NCBI GenBank assembly: GCA_947460825.1
Contig: CANHHA010000028.1
Location: forward strand, 1-38,502
Reading direction: 5' to 3'
From: Flavobacteriales bacterium
GTDB lineage: Bacteria > Bacteroidota > Bacteroidia > Flavobacteriales_D > Crocinitomicaceae
DNA: 38,502 nucleotides
A program made the translations under genes and the position numbers. This document shows, piece by piece, positions 26,142 through 33,448 of the stretch; positions within the stretch are counted from its first letter, which is position 1, and every line of letters starts with the position of its first letter. The notes beneath the pieces are model-generated. The model made no database searches, had not been told where the DNA came from, and worked only from the letters and a program-made list of their open reading frames with translations.

Positions 26142-26900
26142 TTGTATAAGTGGTTTTTAGGGGTTGGGCTCCTCATTCTTACTGGTCGGATTAAATTTGG
26201 GATCATTGGTTTTGTTATTGGAAGTATTATCGACTTCATCAGCAGAAATAATGCACCCAATTCCCAATCCTCGAAAAATACGGGTAGTGGCTTTGAGTAT
26301 TACCGTCAACGCGCTACGCAATTCGATTTCCCAACGATGTTAATGGCCTTATCTGCGGTAGTTATGAAGGCAGACGGCTCTGTAAAACGTGCAGAATTGG
26401 ATTACGTCAAGGGATTTTTCACGGCCCAATTCGGGAATCAATTTACACGCGAACACTTACAAGTACTCAAGCATTTCTTAGATAACGGGCAGATACCAAT
26501 CTCTGATATTTGCAATGATATCCGGAATAGAATTTCAGTAGATGGCCGCATTCAAATGGTTCACTACCTCTTTCAAGTGGCCAAAGCCGACGGGCATGTA
26601 GATGATAGCGAAAAGAAAATCATAGAACAATTAGCTAATAAACTCGGGATTCCCGCCATGGAGTTTGAAAGCATCAAGAACATGTTCTATCGGAGTGCAG
26701 ATTCCGATTATAAAATTTTAGGCATCGAAGCCTCCGCGACCGATGACGAAGTAAAAAAAGCGTATCGTAAAATGGCCATTGCCTTCCACCCCGACAAGGT
26801 GGTGCAAATGGGTGCGGAATACCAAAAAGGCGCCAAAGAAAAATTCCAACAAATACAAGACGCTTACGAGAACATCAAAAAGAAGCGGGGGATTAAATAA
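26142..26900 (+). CDS. TerB-DnaJ membrane co-chaperone (DjlA-like)
   Basis: The 252-residue product has an N-terminal hydrophobic segment (about 2-26), a TerB-type helical domain (about 60-165, with ADGSVKRAEL and ADGHVDDSEKK), and a C-terminal J domain (about 188-248) with the HPD motif in AIAFHPDKV. The order matches DjlA: membrane anchor, TerB domain and a J domain that stimulates DnaK. The start is a TTG, because a stop lies four codons upstream and no ATG precedes the anchor. A 19-bp copy of its last codons recurs at 27108. Confidence 0.87.
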   Translation: MYKWFLGVGLLILTGRIKFGIIGFVIGSIIDFISRNNAPNSQSSKNTGSGFEYYRQRATQFDFPTMLMALSAVVMKADGSVKRAELDYVKGFFTAQFGNQFTREHLQVLKHFLDNGQIPISDICNDIRNRISVDGRIQMVHYLFQVAKADGHVDDSEKKIIEQLANKLGIPAMEFESIKNMFYRSADSDYKILGIEASATDDEVKKAYRKMAIAFHPDKVVQMGAEYQKGAKEKFQQIQDAYENIKKKRGIK

Positions 26901-27126
26901 GGTACTTCGTGGCAAAAATCATGTAAATTGAAAGTCAAGGTTTCAATTTGCACAAAAAGACAAGGTTCCCCTATCAATTCAGCGATGTATCAACTTCAAG
27001 AAACCCTATTCGTGGGAAATATCCCTTCTACCTTGCAAAAATTGGCAAGCTTGTCTTAGGCTGTCAGGAACCCCTTCCTGTTAAAACACCCAGGCGTACA
27101 GTAAACGGAAGCGGGGGATTAAATAA
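26882..27126. repeat. 19-bp direct repeats bounding a hairpin-rich noncoding segment
   Basis: GAAGCGGGGGATTAAATAA occurs at 26882-26900 (the end of the DnaJ-domain gene) and again, identical, at 27108-27126, next to the stop of the ChaN-like gene. The 207 bp between hold no convincing gene but four perfect hairpins: 26925-26949 (9-bp stem, loop GTCAAGG), 27014-27025 (4 bp), 27032-27049 (5 bp) and 27065-27080 (CAGGAA/TTCCTG with loop CCCC). It looks like an inserted or duplicated structured element rather than plain spacer. Confidence 0.75.
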
Positions 27127-27127
27127 C

Positions 27128-27997
27128 TTAATGCGTTTTCGTCATATTCTCAGGAACACAAATGATAAAATCCGCTCTTCCCAAGTGTTCTTTGTCTAAG
27201 GAATTGATATCGGATTGGCTTACCGTGGAAATGGTGGTGATGCGCAAATCCGGTTTTGCCTGCAACAGATACCACATGATGCCTTGGTAAAAATCACTGT
27301 GATACGCCCCGTTGTAATGCATAAAAAAGGTACTTGCCTGCATATTCGCTAGAATGAACTTAGCCATCGTCGCATCTTTAAAGGCTTGACTTTCTACCAT
27401 GTAACTTCCGTTAGCACCCGAAGGCATATGCGAAGCCATTTCCTTCAAGGCCTTGTACTGCGAAAGATTCGTGTCTAATTCAAAGAAGGGGTCGGCCATT
27501 TGATTACGTATGAAGGGGGAAAGGGTGTCAAAGGCAGTGCGTCCTTTCTTAAACATAAGGCTGGCATATTTACGTTGAATATTATCCGCAATGCATGGAA
27601 GCTTATTGGTTTTAGCGAATTCAATGAGTGGCGCATAATCGGTTTCATAATTAGGCCACAGGCGCAATGAATCTTTTAAGGATTTTTCGGGAAATGCCCC
27701 CTGCACGTAGCGGTTTAATACAGATTGTTGATCTTGCTCAAACATTTCAAAACCCAACATCACGTTCACCCCGTGTTGATCAAATGCATCCTGTGTTAAT
27801 TCTAACTGCAACCAATGCACGATTGGATTATCATGATATTCACCAAAAAGCACCAAATTTCCTGCTAAACTTTTTGATTTGAGGTTTTTGTACGTTACCG
27901 CCTTCCCTTTGGCATTATAAATCACAAAAGCTTTATCGTATTGACTAAAACAGAGGAAACTCCAAAGTAAGCCACAACACATCAATAAAATTTTCAT
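27128..27997 (-). CDS. ChaN-like secreted haem/iron-handling protein
   Basis: The 289-residue product has a signal peptide (about 1-18, cleavage near FSQ). The domain has the ChaN/DUF399 marks NLVLFGEYHDNPIVHW, MLGFEMFEQDQQ and STFFMHYNGAYHSDF. Known ChaN is a haem-binding iron-regulated lipoprotein; this copy has no lipobox cysteine at the cleavage site. It lies 35 bp after sufD on the same strand with no terminator between, so it may ride on the Suf operon and link iron supply to cluster building. Confidence 0.82.
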   Translation of the reverse strand: MKILLMCCGLLWSFLCFSQYDKAFVIYNAKGKAVTYKNLKSKSLAGNLVLFGEYHDNPIVHWLQLELTQDAFDQHGVNVMLGFEMFEQDQQSVLNRYVQGAFPEKSLKDSLRLWPNYETDYAPLIEFAKTNKLPCIADNIQRKYASLMFKKGRTAFDTLSPFIRNQMADPFFELDTNLSQYKALKEMASHMPSGANGSYMVESQAFKDATMAKFILANMQASTFFMHYNGAYHSDFYQGIMWYLLQAKPDLRITTISTVSQSDINSLDKEHLGRADFIICVPENMTKTH

Positions 27998-28032
27998 AGC
28001 GTAGATTTCTTACGAAGGTAAGTAATCTGAAC

Positions 28033-29235
28033 TTAATCTAACAAGGCATGCAAGGCCTCTTGAATGTGTATAGACTTTACGGCACCTACGATTTCAGCCA
28101 TAAATCCCTTGATCAACATATCGGTGGCTTTTGTTTCACTAATTCCCCGAGCCCTCAAGAAAAATAAGGCGTGTTGGTCCAGTTGTCCGGTGGTAGAACC
28201 GTGAGAACATTTAACATCATCCGCATAAATTTCCAGTTCCGGTTTTGCATTGATGCTCGCTGAATCCGATAAAAGAATATTCTTGTTGGATTGATATGCA
28301 TTGATTTTCTGAGCGTCTTGATACACCTTCACTTTGCCATTGAAAACACCCGTAGCTTTATCTGCAAGCACGCCCTTGTAATTCTCATCTGAGGTACAAT
28401 TAGGGGCCTTATGATGCACATAAGTGTGGTTATCAATGTGGTTGTTTTCGCGACCAATGAATGCGCCGTATAGTTGGGTGTGGGTGCCTTCTTCTTGGGA
28501 GAACACCTCCACTTCGTTCCGCGTAAAATGGGTGTTTGCCGTAAGGGTTTGTAACGCAAACGTACTGTCTTTTTGTTGGTAGATCCGTTGCGTATGAAAC
28601 CCGTAATGTGTTCCCTTGGTTTGTTGTAACATGTCTGCGTGCAGATTAGCTCCTGCGCCAATAAAGAAATCAAATAACACATTGGCGTACGAATCTTCGC
28701 TCGTCCCCTCAAAGAACACCTCTACTTGAGCACTGGCGTGATTACCCAGAACGAGTTGATGATGTAAAATCAAGCCGGTATGTTCCCCTTGAAGACGGTG
28801 GATTATTCGTATGGGCTTGATAAGCGTAGTGTTTGCATCAACGCGTATAGCAACTCCACCTTGAGCGCTTAATGCATTGATGTGTTGTACATGCCCTTGG
28901 AGTGTGCAGGCATTCCATGCGCTGGCATCGAGGTCACCTGAGAAATCAATATGCAATCCAGCGGTAGGTTCAGCACAATGCCACGTTTCGTGTTCAAAAA
29001 TAATATCGATCGTATCAGAAGCCGGAAGCCGCTCTGCGCTTTGATTAATGTTTACGGGAGTTAATTTCAGTGCCGCCACCCGACCAAGCCGCGTATATTT
29101 CCAAGGCTCCTCGCGGGTGGTTGGAAAATGATGTTGGAATTCAACCCCGTCCCTTGCTGCTTGTAATAATGCGGCGGGCAGCTTTAATGCGGTTGGCTCA
29201 AGTTGCTTACAAAAATCAATTAATGTACCACTCAT
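28033..29235 (-). CDS. sufD: Fe-S cluster assembly protein SufD
   Basis: The 400-residue product has the SufBD beta-helix core in the C-terminal half, with CTSDENYKGVLADKATGVFNGK, DDVKCSHGSTTGQLD and LFFLRARGIS as signature stretches. SufD pairs with SufB and SufC to form the scaffold complex that builds iron-sulfur clusters. Its ATG overlaps the sufC stop by one base (TAATG), so translation is coupled. It has the conserved Cys and His in the KCSHGSTTGQLD motif. Confidence 0.97.
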   Translation of the reverse strand: MSGTLIDFCKQLEPTALKLPAALLQAARDGVEFQHHFPTTREEPWKYTRLGRVAALKLTPVNINQSAERLPASDTIDIIFEHETWHCAEPTAGLHIDFSGDLDASAWNACTLQGHVQHINALSAQGGVAIRVDANTTLIKPIRIIHRLQGEHTGLILHHQLVLGNHASAQVEVFFEGTSEDSYANVLFDFFIGAGANLHADMLQQTKGTHYGFHTQRIYQQKDSTFALQTLTANTHFTRNEVEVFSQEEGTHTQLYGAFIGRENNHIDNHTYVHHKAPNCTSDENYKGVLADKATGVFNGKVKVYQDAQKINAYQSNKNILLSDSASINAKPELEIYADDVKCSHGSTTGQLDQHALFFLRARGISETKATDMLIKGFMAEIVGAVKSIHIQEALHALLD

Positions 29236-29981
29236 TACTCCACTGATTTAATCCAATCGTATCCTTTTTCCTCTAATTCTAAGGCTAATTCTTTTCCTCC
29301 AGTTTTCACAATTTTACCATCGTAGAGCACGTGAACGAAATCGGGGATAATATGATCCAACAAGCGCTGATAGTGAGTAATAACGAGGGTAGCATTTTCC
29401 TTGGATTTTAAGGTGTTTACACCGCTGGCTACAATGCGAAGGGCATCAATATCCAAGCCCGAATCCGTTTCATCCAGTACCGCTAATTTAGGTTCAAGCA
29501 TAGCCATTTGGAAAATCTCATTGCGCTTTTTCTCACCGCCAGAAAACCCTTCGTTCACCGCACGGGAAGCCAAGGATGCATCAAGATCAACTAAGGCTGA
29601 TTTTTCTTTTACTAAACGTAAAAAGTCTTTGGCTGAAAGCGCGGGCAATCCCTTATGTTCACGAATTTCATTGATGGCGGTTTTCAAAAAATTCACATTC
29701 GAAACACCTGGGATTTCCACCGGATATTGAAACGCTAGAAACACCCCTTCTCTCGCGCGCTCCTCAATCGACATCTCTAATAAATCTTGGTCTTCAAAGG
29801 TGATGGCGCCTGAAGTCACTTCATAGTCTTCCTTGCCTGCAAGAACGCTTGCCAAGGTACTTTTTCCGGCACCATTTGGTCCCATGATCGCGTGAATCTC
29901 TCCCGCTTTTATTTCAAGGCTTAAGCCTTTTAAAATTTCCGTCCCATTAATGGACGCATGTAAATCGGTTATTTTCAACAT
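29235..29981 (-). CDS. sufC: Fe-S cluster assembly ATPase SufC
   Basis: The 248-residue soluble ABC ATPase has Walker [10 protein letters not shown] at 34-42, signature [10 protein letters not shown], and Walker [17 protein letters not shown]. It drives shape changes in the SufBCD scaffold. The gene starts 18 bp after the sufB stop and overlaps sufD by one base. Confidence 0.98.
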   Translation of the reverse strand: MLKITDLHASINGTEILKGLSLEIKAGEIHAIMGPNGAGKSTLASVLAGKEDYEVTSGAITFEDQDLLEMSIEERAREGVFLAFQYPVEIPGVSNVNFLKTAINEIREHKGLPALSAKDFLRLVKEKSALVDLDASLASRAVNEGFSGGEKKRNEIFQMAMLEPKLAVLDETDSGLDIDALRIVASGVNTLKSKENATLVITHYQRLLDHIIPDFVHVLYDGKIVKTGGKELALELEEKGYDWIKSVE

Positions 29982-29999
29982 AAGTTTATCTTCAATATT

Positions 30000-31448
30000 C
30001 TATCCTACACTTCCTTCTAAACTAATACTCAATAATTTTTGTGCCTCAACTGCAAATTCCATCGGCAATTGATTGAGAACTTCTTTACAATATCCATTAA
30101 CGATCAAGCTAATGGCTTTTTCTTCCGAAATCCCTCGTTGCTGACAATAGAACAATTGGTCCTCTCCGATTTTCGAAGTGGTTGCCTCATGCTCAATTTG
30201 CGCTGAAGCATTTTTACATTCTATATATGGAAAGGTATGTGCTCCGGAAACACTACCCATTAGTAAAGAATCACATTGTGAGAAATTCCTGGCATGATCC
30301 GCTTGCTTGTGTATCTGAACAAGACCACGATACGAATTCTGGGAATGTCCTGCTGAAATACCTTTTGATATAATGGTGCTTTTTGTATGTTTTCCGAGGT
30401 GGATCATTTTCGTGCCCGTATCCGCTTGCTGATAATTATTTGTTACCGCTACGGAAAAGAACTCCCCAACAGAATAATCTCCTTTAAGGATACACGATGG
30501 ATATTTCCACGTAACGGCAGAGCCGGTTTCTACTTGAGTCCAAGAAATTTTCGCGTGCGCTTCACACAGACCGCGTTTTGTAACAAAGTTGAAGACCCCG
30601 CCTTTACCTTCTTTATCCCCGGGATACCAGTTTTGAACGGTTGAATATTTAATTTCTGCATTATTCAATGCAATTAATTCTACCACTGCGGCATGCAGTT
30701 GGTTTTCATCCCGCTGAGGGGCCGTACACCCTTCTAAATAGGATACATAGGATGATTCGTCTGCAATCACTAAGGTACGCTCAAATTGACCTGTACCCCC
30801 AGCATTGATTCTAAAATAGGTAGACAATTCCATGGGACAGCGAACGCCTTTTGGGATATAACAAAAAGACCCATCCGAGAAAACGGCTGAATTCAGTGCC
30901 GCATAAAAATTATCAGTAATTGGAACCACGGTTCCTAAATATTGTTGGACCAGCGCGGGATGTTCTTGAACCGCTTCTGAGAAGGAACAAAAAATAATGC
31001 CTAACTCAGCAAGTTTAGCTTTAAACGAGGTACCCACAGATACAGAATCCATTACGAAATCTACCGCTACACCGGTTAAGCGTTGCTGCTCTTCCAATGA
31101 AATACCCAGTTTCGCCATGGTTTCCTTCATTTCTGGGTCTACGTCATCCCAAGATTCAAATTTCTTAGTTTGTTTTGGGGCTGCATAATAAGAAATGGCT
31201 TGAAAATCTGGCTTTTGATACGCAACATGTGCCCATTCAGGTTCTGTCATCGTTTTCCAAACCTCGAAGGCCTTTAACCGGTAATCCAACAGCCAAGCTG
31301 GTTCATTTTTCTTTGCAGAGATTAAATGAATGACCTGTTCGTTCAAGCCCGGGGGCACAACATCCGAATCAATCTCAGAGATAAAGCCATATTGGTATTC
31401 TTTATCTGCTAAATCTTTAGCTAATTCGTTTTCAGTATATCCAGCCAT
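30000..31448 (-). CDS. sufB: Fe-S cluster assembly protein SufB
   Basis: The 482-residue product is the usual SufB length. Clear family stretches are [55 protein letters not shown] and [19 protein letters not shown]. SufB carries the nascent cluster and takes sulfur from a SufS/SufE-type desulfurase, which is not encoded in this window. The ATG lies 2 bp after the stop of the A-type carrier gene. Confidence 0.98.
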   Translation of the reverse strand: MAGYTENELAKDLADKEYQYGFISEIDSDVVPPGLNEQVIHLISAKKNEPAWLLDYRLKAFEVWKTMTEPEWAHVAYQKPDFQAISYYAAPKQTKKFESWDDVDPEMKETMAKLGISLEEQQRLTGVAVDFVMDSVSVGTSFKAKLAELGIIFCSFSEAVQEHPALVQQYLGTVVPITDNFYAALNSAVFSDGSFCYIPKGVRCPMELSTYFRINAGGTGQFERTLVIADESSYVSYLEGCTAPQRDENQLHAAVVELIALNNAEIKYSTVQNWYPGDKEGKGGVFNFVTKRGLCEAHAKISWTQVETGSAVTWKYPSCILKGDYSVGEFFSVAVTNNYQQADTGTKMIHLGKHTKSTIISKGISAGHSQNSYRGLVQIHKQADHARNFSQCDSLLMGSVSGAHTFPYIECKNASAQIEHEATTSKIGEDQLFYCQQRGISEEKAISLIVNGYCKEVLNQLPMEFAVEAQKLLSISLEGSVG

Positions 31449-31450
31449 GA

Positions 31451-31774
31451 TTATACGGAAAAAGACTCACCGCATCCACAGGTGCGATCAGCGTTGGGAT
31501 TATTAAACACAAAGCCTTTTCCATTTAACCCCCCTGAAAAATCTAGGGTTGTACCAATGAGGTATAAGTAACTTTTTCTATCCACTACTACCTTTATACC
31601 ATTATTTTCAAATGCAGCATCGTGCTCTAATTCTTGATTGTCAAAGGTTAGTTTATACATAAGTCCTGAACACCCTCCCCCGGAAACTCCCACGCGAATA
31701 AATAAACCCTCTTTCCCTTCATCTTCCATCAAGCGAAGGGCTTGCTTCTTAGCCTGATCTGTTACGGTTATCAT
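31451..31774 (-). CDS. A-type Fe-S carrier (SufA/IscA/HesB)
   Basis: The product is 107 residues from the ATG at 31774, with the three conserved cysteines Cys35 (GGGCSG), Cys99 and Cys101 (CGCGESF). A longer start at 31816 was rejected because it would lie upstream of the promoter's start point. It is the first gene of the Suf operon, 2 bp before sufB. A-type carriers pass clusters to target proteins; the exact name (SufA or ErpA) cannot be fixed from sequence. Confidence 0.95.
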   Translation of the reverse strand: MITVTDQAKKQALRLMEDEGKEGLFIRVGVSGGGCSGLMYKLTFDNQELEHDAAFENNGIKVVVDRKSYLYLIGTTLDFSGGLNGKGFVFNNPNADRTCGCGESFSV

Positions 31775-31804
31775 CTTATTTAGATTAATTTTAAATAACG
31801 TGCA

Positions 31805-31836
31805 CAAAAATACCACAAAAGAGGTATTGACTCCAA
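31805..31836 (-). promoter_or_regulatory. promoter of the Suf operon (TTG-N21-TATTTTTG)
   Basis: On the minus strand, TATTTTTG (31805-31812) matches TAnnTTTG and TTG (31834-31836) lies 21 nt upstream, slightly longer than usual. Transcription would start near 31798, leaving a leader of about 24 nt to the ATG at 31774. Confidence 0.65.
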
Positions 31837-31850
31837 GTATTTAAAACAAA

Positions 31851-31876
31851 AAAATCCCTAAATGTTTAGGGATTTT
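31851..31876 (-). terminator. rho-independent terminator after the small secreted-protein gene
   Basis: AAAATCCCTAAA (31851-31862), loop TG, TTTAGGGATTTT (31865-31876) is a 12-bp perfect stem. Read on the minus strand it is followed by a T-rich run, so it ends the 31916-32239 gene before the Suf promoter. It may also stop readthrough from the other side. Confidence 0.8.
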
Positions 31877-31915
31877 TGAAATAAGGAAAGTACAGATGTC
31901 TTTCCACGAGTATTT

Positions 31916-32239
31916 TTAGCGAGCCACTTCAATCACTTTAGTGTATAATGTCTCCGTAGCCGATTTGAAAACCAAGGTATATGTTCCATTCATTAAATCA
32001 TTCATATGAAGTGACTTGGCATCTGAAATTGGAATAGTTGGCATGAATTGTCCGTTGGATGCAATAATTTCAATAAACTCGATGCGCGCATCGCTCCAAA
32101 TGATTGTAGCATTACCAGTAGACGCGTTGCAAGATACTTGCACTTTATCATCCTCCAATTTCACAGGAATCTCATGATTTGCTCGCACTACGGTTAGGGA
32201 AGCAAATACTAAAACTAAGGTTATCATCAGTGTTTTCAT
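31916..32239 (-). CDS. small secreted single-domain protein (T9SS-like/DUF3244-like fold)
   Basis: The 107-residue product has a signal peptide (about 1-20, cleavage near VRA) and a single beta-sandwich-like domain (NATIIWSDARIEFIEIIASNG, then MNGTYTLVFKSA). The pattern 'G.Y.l.f' is that of T9SS sorting or DUF3244-type Ig-like domains, but here it makes up the whole mature protein. Its own terminator follows. Three TACGTA sites lie 70-120 bp upstream and may control it. Function unknown. Confidence 0.7.
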   Translation of the reverse strand: MKTLMITLVLVFASLTVVRANHEIPVKLEDDKVQVSCNASTGNATIIWSDARIEFIEIIASNGQFMPTIPISDAKSLHMNDLMNGTYTLVFKSATETLYTKVIEVAR

Positions 32240-32309
32240 AAGTTGTTGTTTTGTTATTACTGTACAAAGTTGCTATAGTTTAGCGCATGTAGCAAGCATA
32301 TGACCACTT

Positions 32310-32361
32310 TACGTAGGAAAATACGATTTGTTACATAAATCAGCCTACGTATAACTACGTA
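32310..32361. promoter_or_regulatory. cluster of three TACGTA palindromes
   Basis: TACGTA occurs at 32310-32315, 32346-32351 and 32356-32361, the last two 10 bp apart (one helical turn). They lie upstream of the small secreted-protein gene. Three copies of one 6-bp palindrome in 52 bp is far above chance, so an operator array is likely. The factor is unknown. Apart from this, 32240-32475 shows no gene. Confidence 0.4.
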
Positions 32362-32475
32362 GCGAATAAATATTCAATAGAAACTCTCTTTTAGTCAAAT
32401 ATTTATGCCCTATAGTCATTTAGTGTGTGGCACATAAATAATCCGTGTAAATTGGATTTAGAAATAAGGAGAGAT

Positions 32476-32579
32476 ACAGGTGGCTTCTTAAATCGAGTTA
32501 CTGCTTGGAGAGGCAGAAAAGTTTCTAGTCAAAAGTTTTTTCGCACTCGATTTAGTTATAGAAGCCCCTGTTTTTTTTT
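32476..32579 (+). ncRNA. structured small RNA candidate ending in its own terminator
   Basis: A 22-bp closing stem pairs 32476-32498 with 32545-32571: ACAGG/CCTGT, GGCTTCT/AGAAGCC, TAAATCGAGT/ACTCGATTTA, interrupted only by one bulged T and a 5-nt bulge. The inner region holds a hairpin CTGC (32501-32504)/GCAG (32513-32516) with loop TTGGAGAG. Nine T follow the stem (32571-32579). The 5' end may extend to about 32461, after an imperfect box TAAATTGG (32448-32455). It matches no small RNA I recognise (not SRP, tmRNA or RNase P); 6S RNA cannot be excluded. No plus-strand gene follows, so a riboswitch is unlikely. Confidence 0.65.
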
Positions 32580-32613
32580 GACCACTCAGGCATTATGCCT
32601 ACTACGATAGAAG

Positions 32614-32640
32614 GGAAGCTCAGGCTTCCTTTCTTTTTTT
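32614..32640 (+). terminator. second terminator downstream of the small RNA
   Basis: GGAAGC (32614-32619), loop TCAG, GCTTCC (32624-32629), then TTTC and a run of T. It overlaps the stop codon of the minus-strand cyclase gene. On the minus strand the T-run is missing, so its polarity fits plus-strand transcription. Between the two terminators, AGGCATTATGCCT (32588-32600) is a perfect 6+1+6 palindrome. Confidence 0.7.
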
Positions 32641-33351
32641 ATATAACAAGGGTCTGCTGGGCGCCGCATCGTTGTTAAAATTCGATACTTGTAACTCCAA
32701 AATGTATGACCCATCTTCTACATCGGATGGAACATAAATTAATTCGGTAATCGTACGATCGCGCACCGGATTTTCAGGGACATTCCAAAACGCATGATGA
32801 AACGCCAAGATTCCACCATCAATTTCTTTATCTACTGAGGGTATGTCCACTAACAGGTGTTTAATGCGGCACTCGTTTAATTTCTGAACGCAAGCAACAT
32901 CCATGTAGATTGGATTGGTATCGGAATAATTAGTGGTGCATTTGTTGATGTCATTTGGCTCTGTGCGAATTACCAAAGCGTCACACGGACTAATGTTGCG
33001 CAATTGCTCAGCGGTAATTACCCTGTCTTCCCCAATTACTTCTGGGGTTATCGTTATTAACTGGGCTTCAAAAAAAAACTGATTAAAGCACGACGATACC
33101 GGGAAAACCTCCTTGGAAATATGTCCGTACGATTCAGTATGCGTTCCATGGCCATGTGGATTAAAATAAATATCCCTGAAATTTACAGCGCCTCCCAGTT
33201 CCACACTGCCAACAAATCCATTTTCCATCACGGGTGTAATCCGCGGACTGTTTAAATACCATGCACGAACCCCATGTGGGGTAACACCTATGGAAAGATC
33301 TATAAACTCGGCGGTATCGATGAACCAATCTCGATCTAGATAAAATTTCAT
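32620..33351 (-). CDS. cyclase-family hydrolase (kynurenine formamidase-like)
   Basis: The product is 243 residues from the ATG at 33351; a TTG two codons upstream (33357) was not chosen. The cyclase-family metal motif HGHGTHTES is at 66-74, with a further conserved region LLVDIPSVDKEIDGG and AFHHAFWNVPEN late in the sequence. The family includes kynurenine formamidases and other metal-dependent amide or ester hydrolases. The usual HxGTHxD has Glu/Ser variation here. The substrate is unknown; no tryptophan-degradation gene lies near. It is divergent from glyS with 97 bp between the starts. Confidence 0.85.
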   Translation of the reverse strand: MKFYLDRDWFIDTAEFIDLSIGVTPHGVRAWYLNSPRITPVMENGFVGSVELGGAVNFRDIYFNPHGHGTHTESYGHISKEVFPVSSCFNQFFFEAQLITITPEVIGEDRVITAEQLRNISPCDALVIRTEPNDINKCTTNYSDTNPIYMDVACVQKLNECRIKHLLVDIPSVDKEIDGGILAFHHAFWNVPENPVRDRTITELIYVPSDVEDGSYILELQVSNFNNDAAPSRPLLYKKRKEA

Positions 33352-33436
33352 AATCAAAGCTAATCAATTCCCCGTACTTGACAATTGAGTGTAAATAAAG
33401 TTAAACGCGAATCATAGCGGTAATTTATTAAGCCCT

Positions 33437-33444
33437 TATCTTTG
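33437..33444 (+). promoter_or_regulatory. glyS promoter -7 box 4 bp before the ATG (TATCTTTG)
   Basis: TATCTTTG, identical to the rRNA promoter boxes, is separated from the glyS ATG by four bases (GGGC). No -33 TTG is visible at the right distance. A leaderless or near-leaderless mRNA is implied. Confidence 0.5.
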
Positions 33445-33448
33445 GGGC

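Noticed and set aside
26948..27199. Plus-strand 83-residue reading frame between the DnaJ-domain and ChaN-like genes
   Set aside because: It crosses the hairpin-rich segment and runs antisense into the ChaN-like gene; there is no domain, signal or promoter support.
32425..32610. Plus-strand 61-residue reading frame over the small RNA candidate
   Set aside because: It reads straight through the 22-bp stem and the T-run, so RNA structure explains the sequence better than coding.
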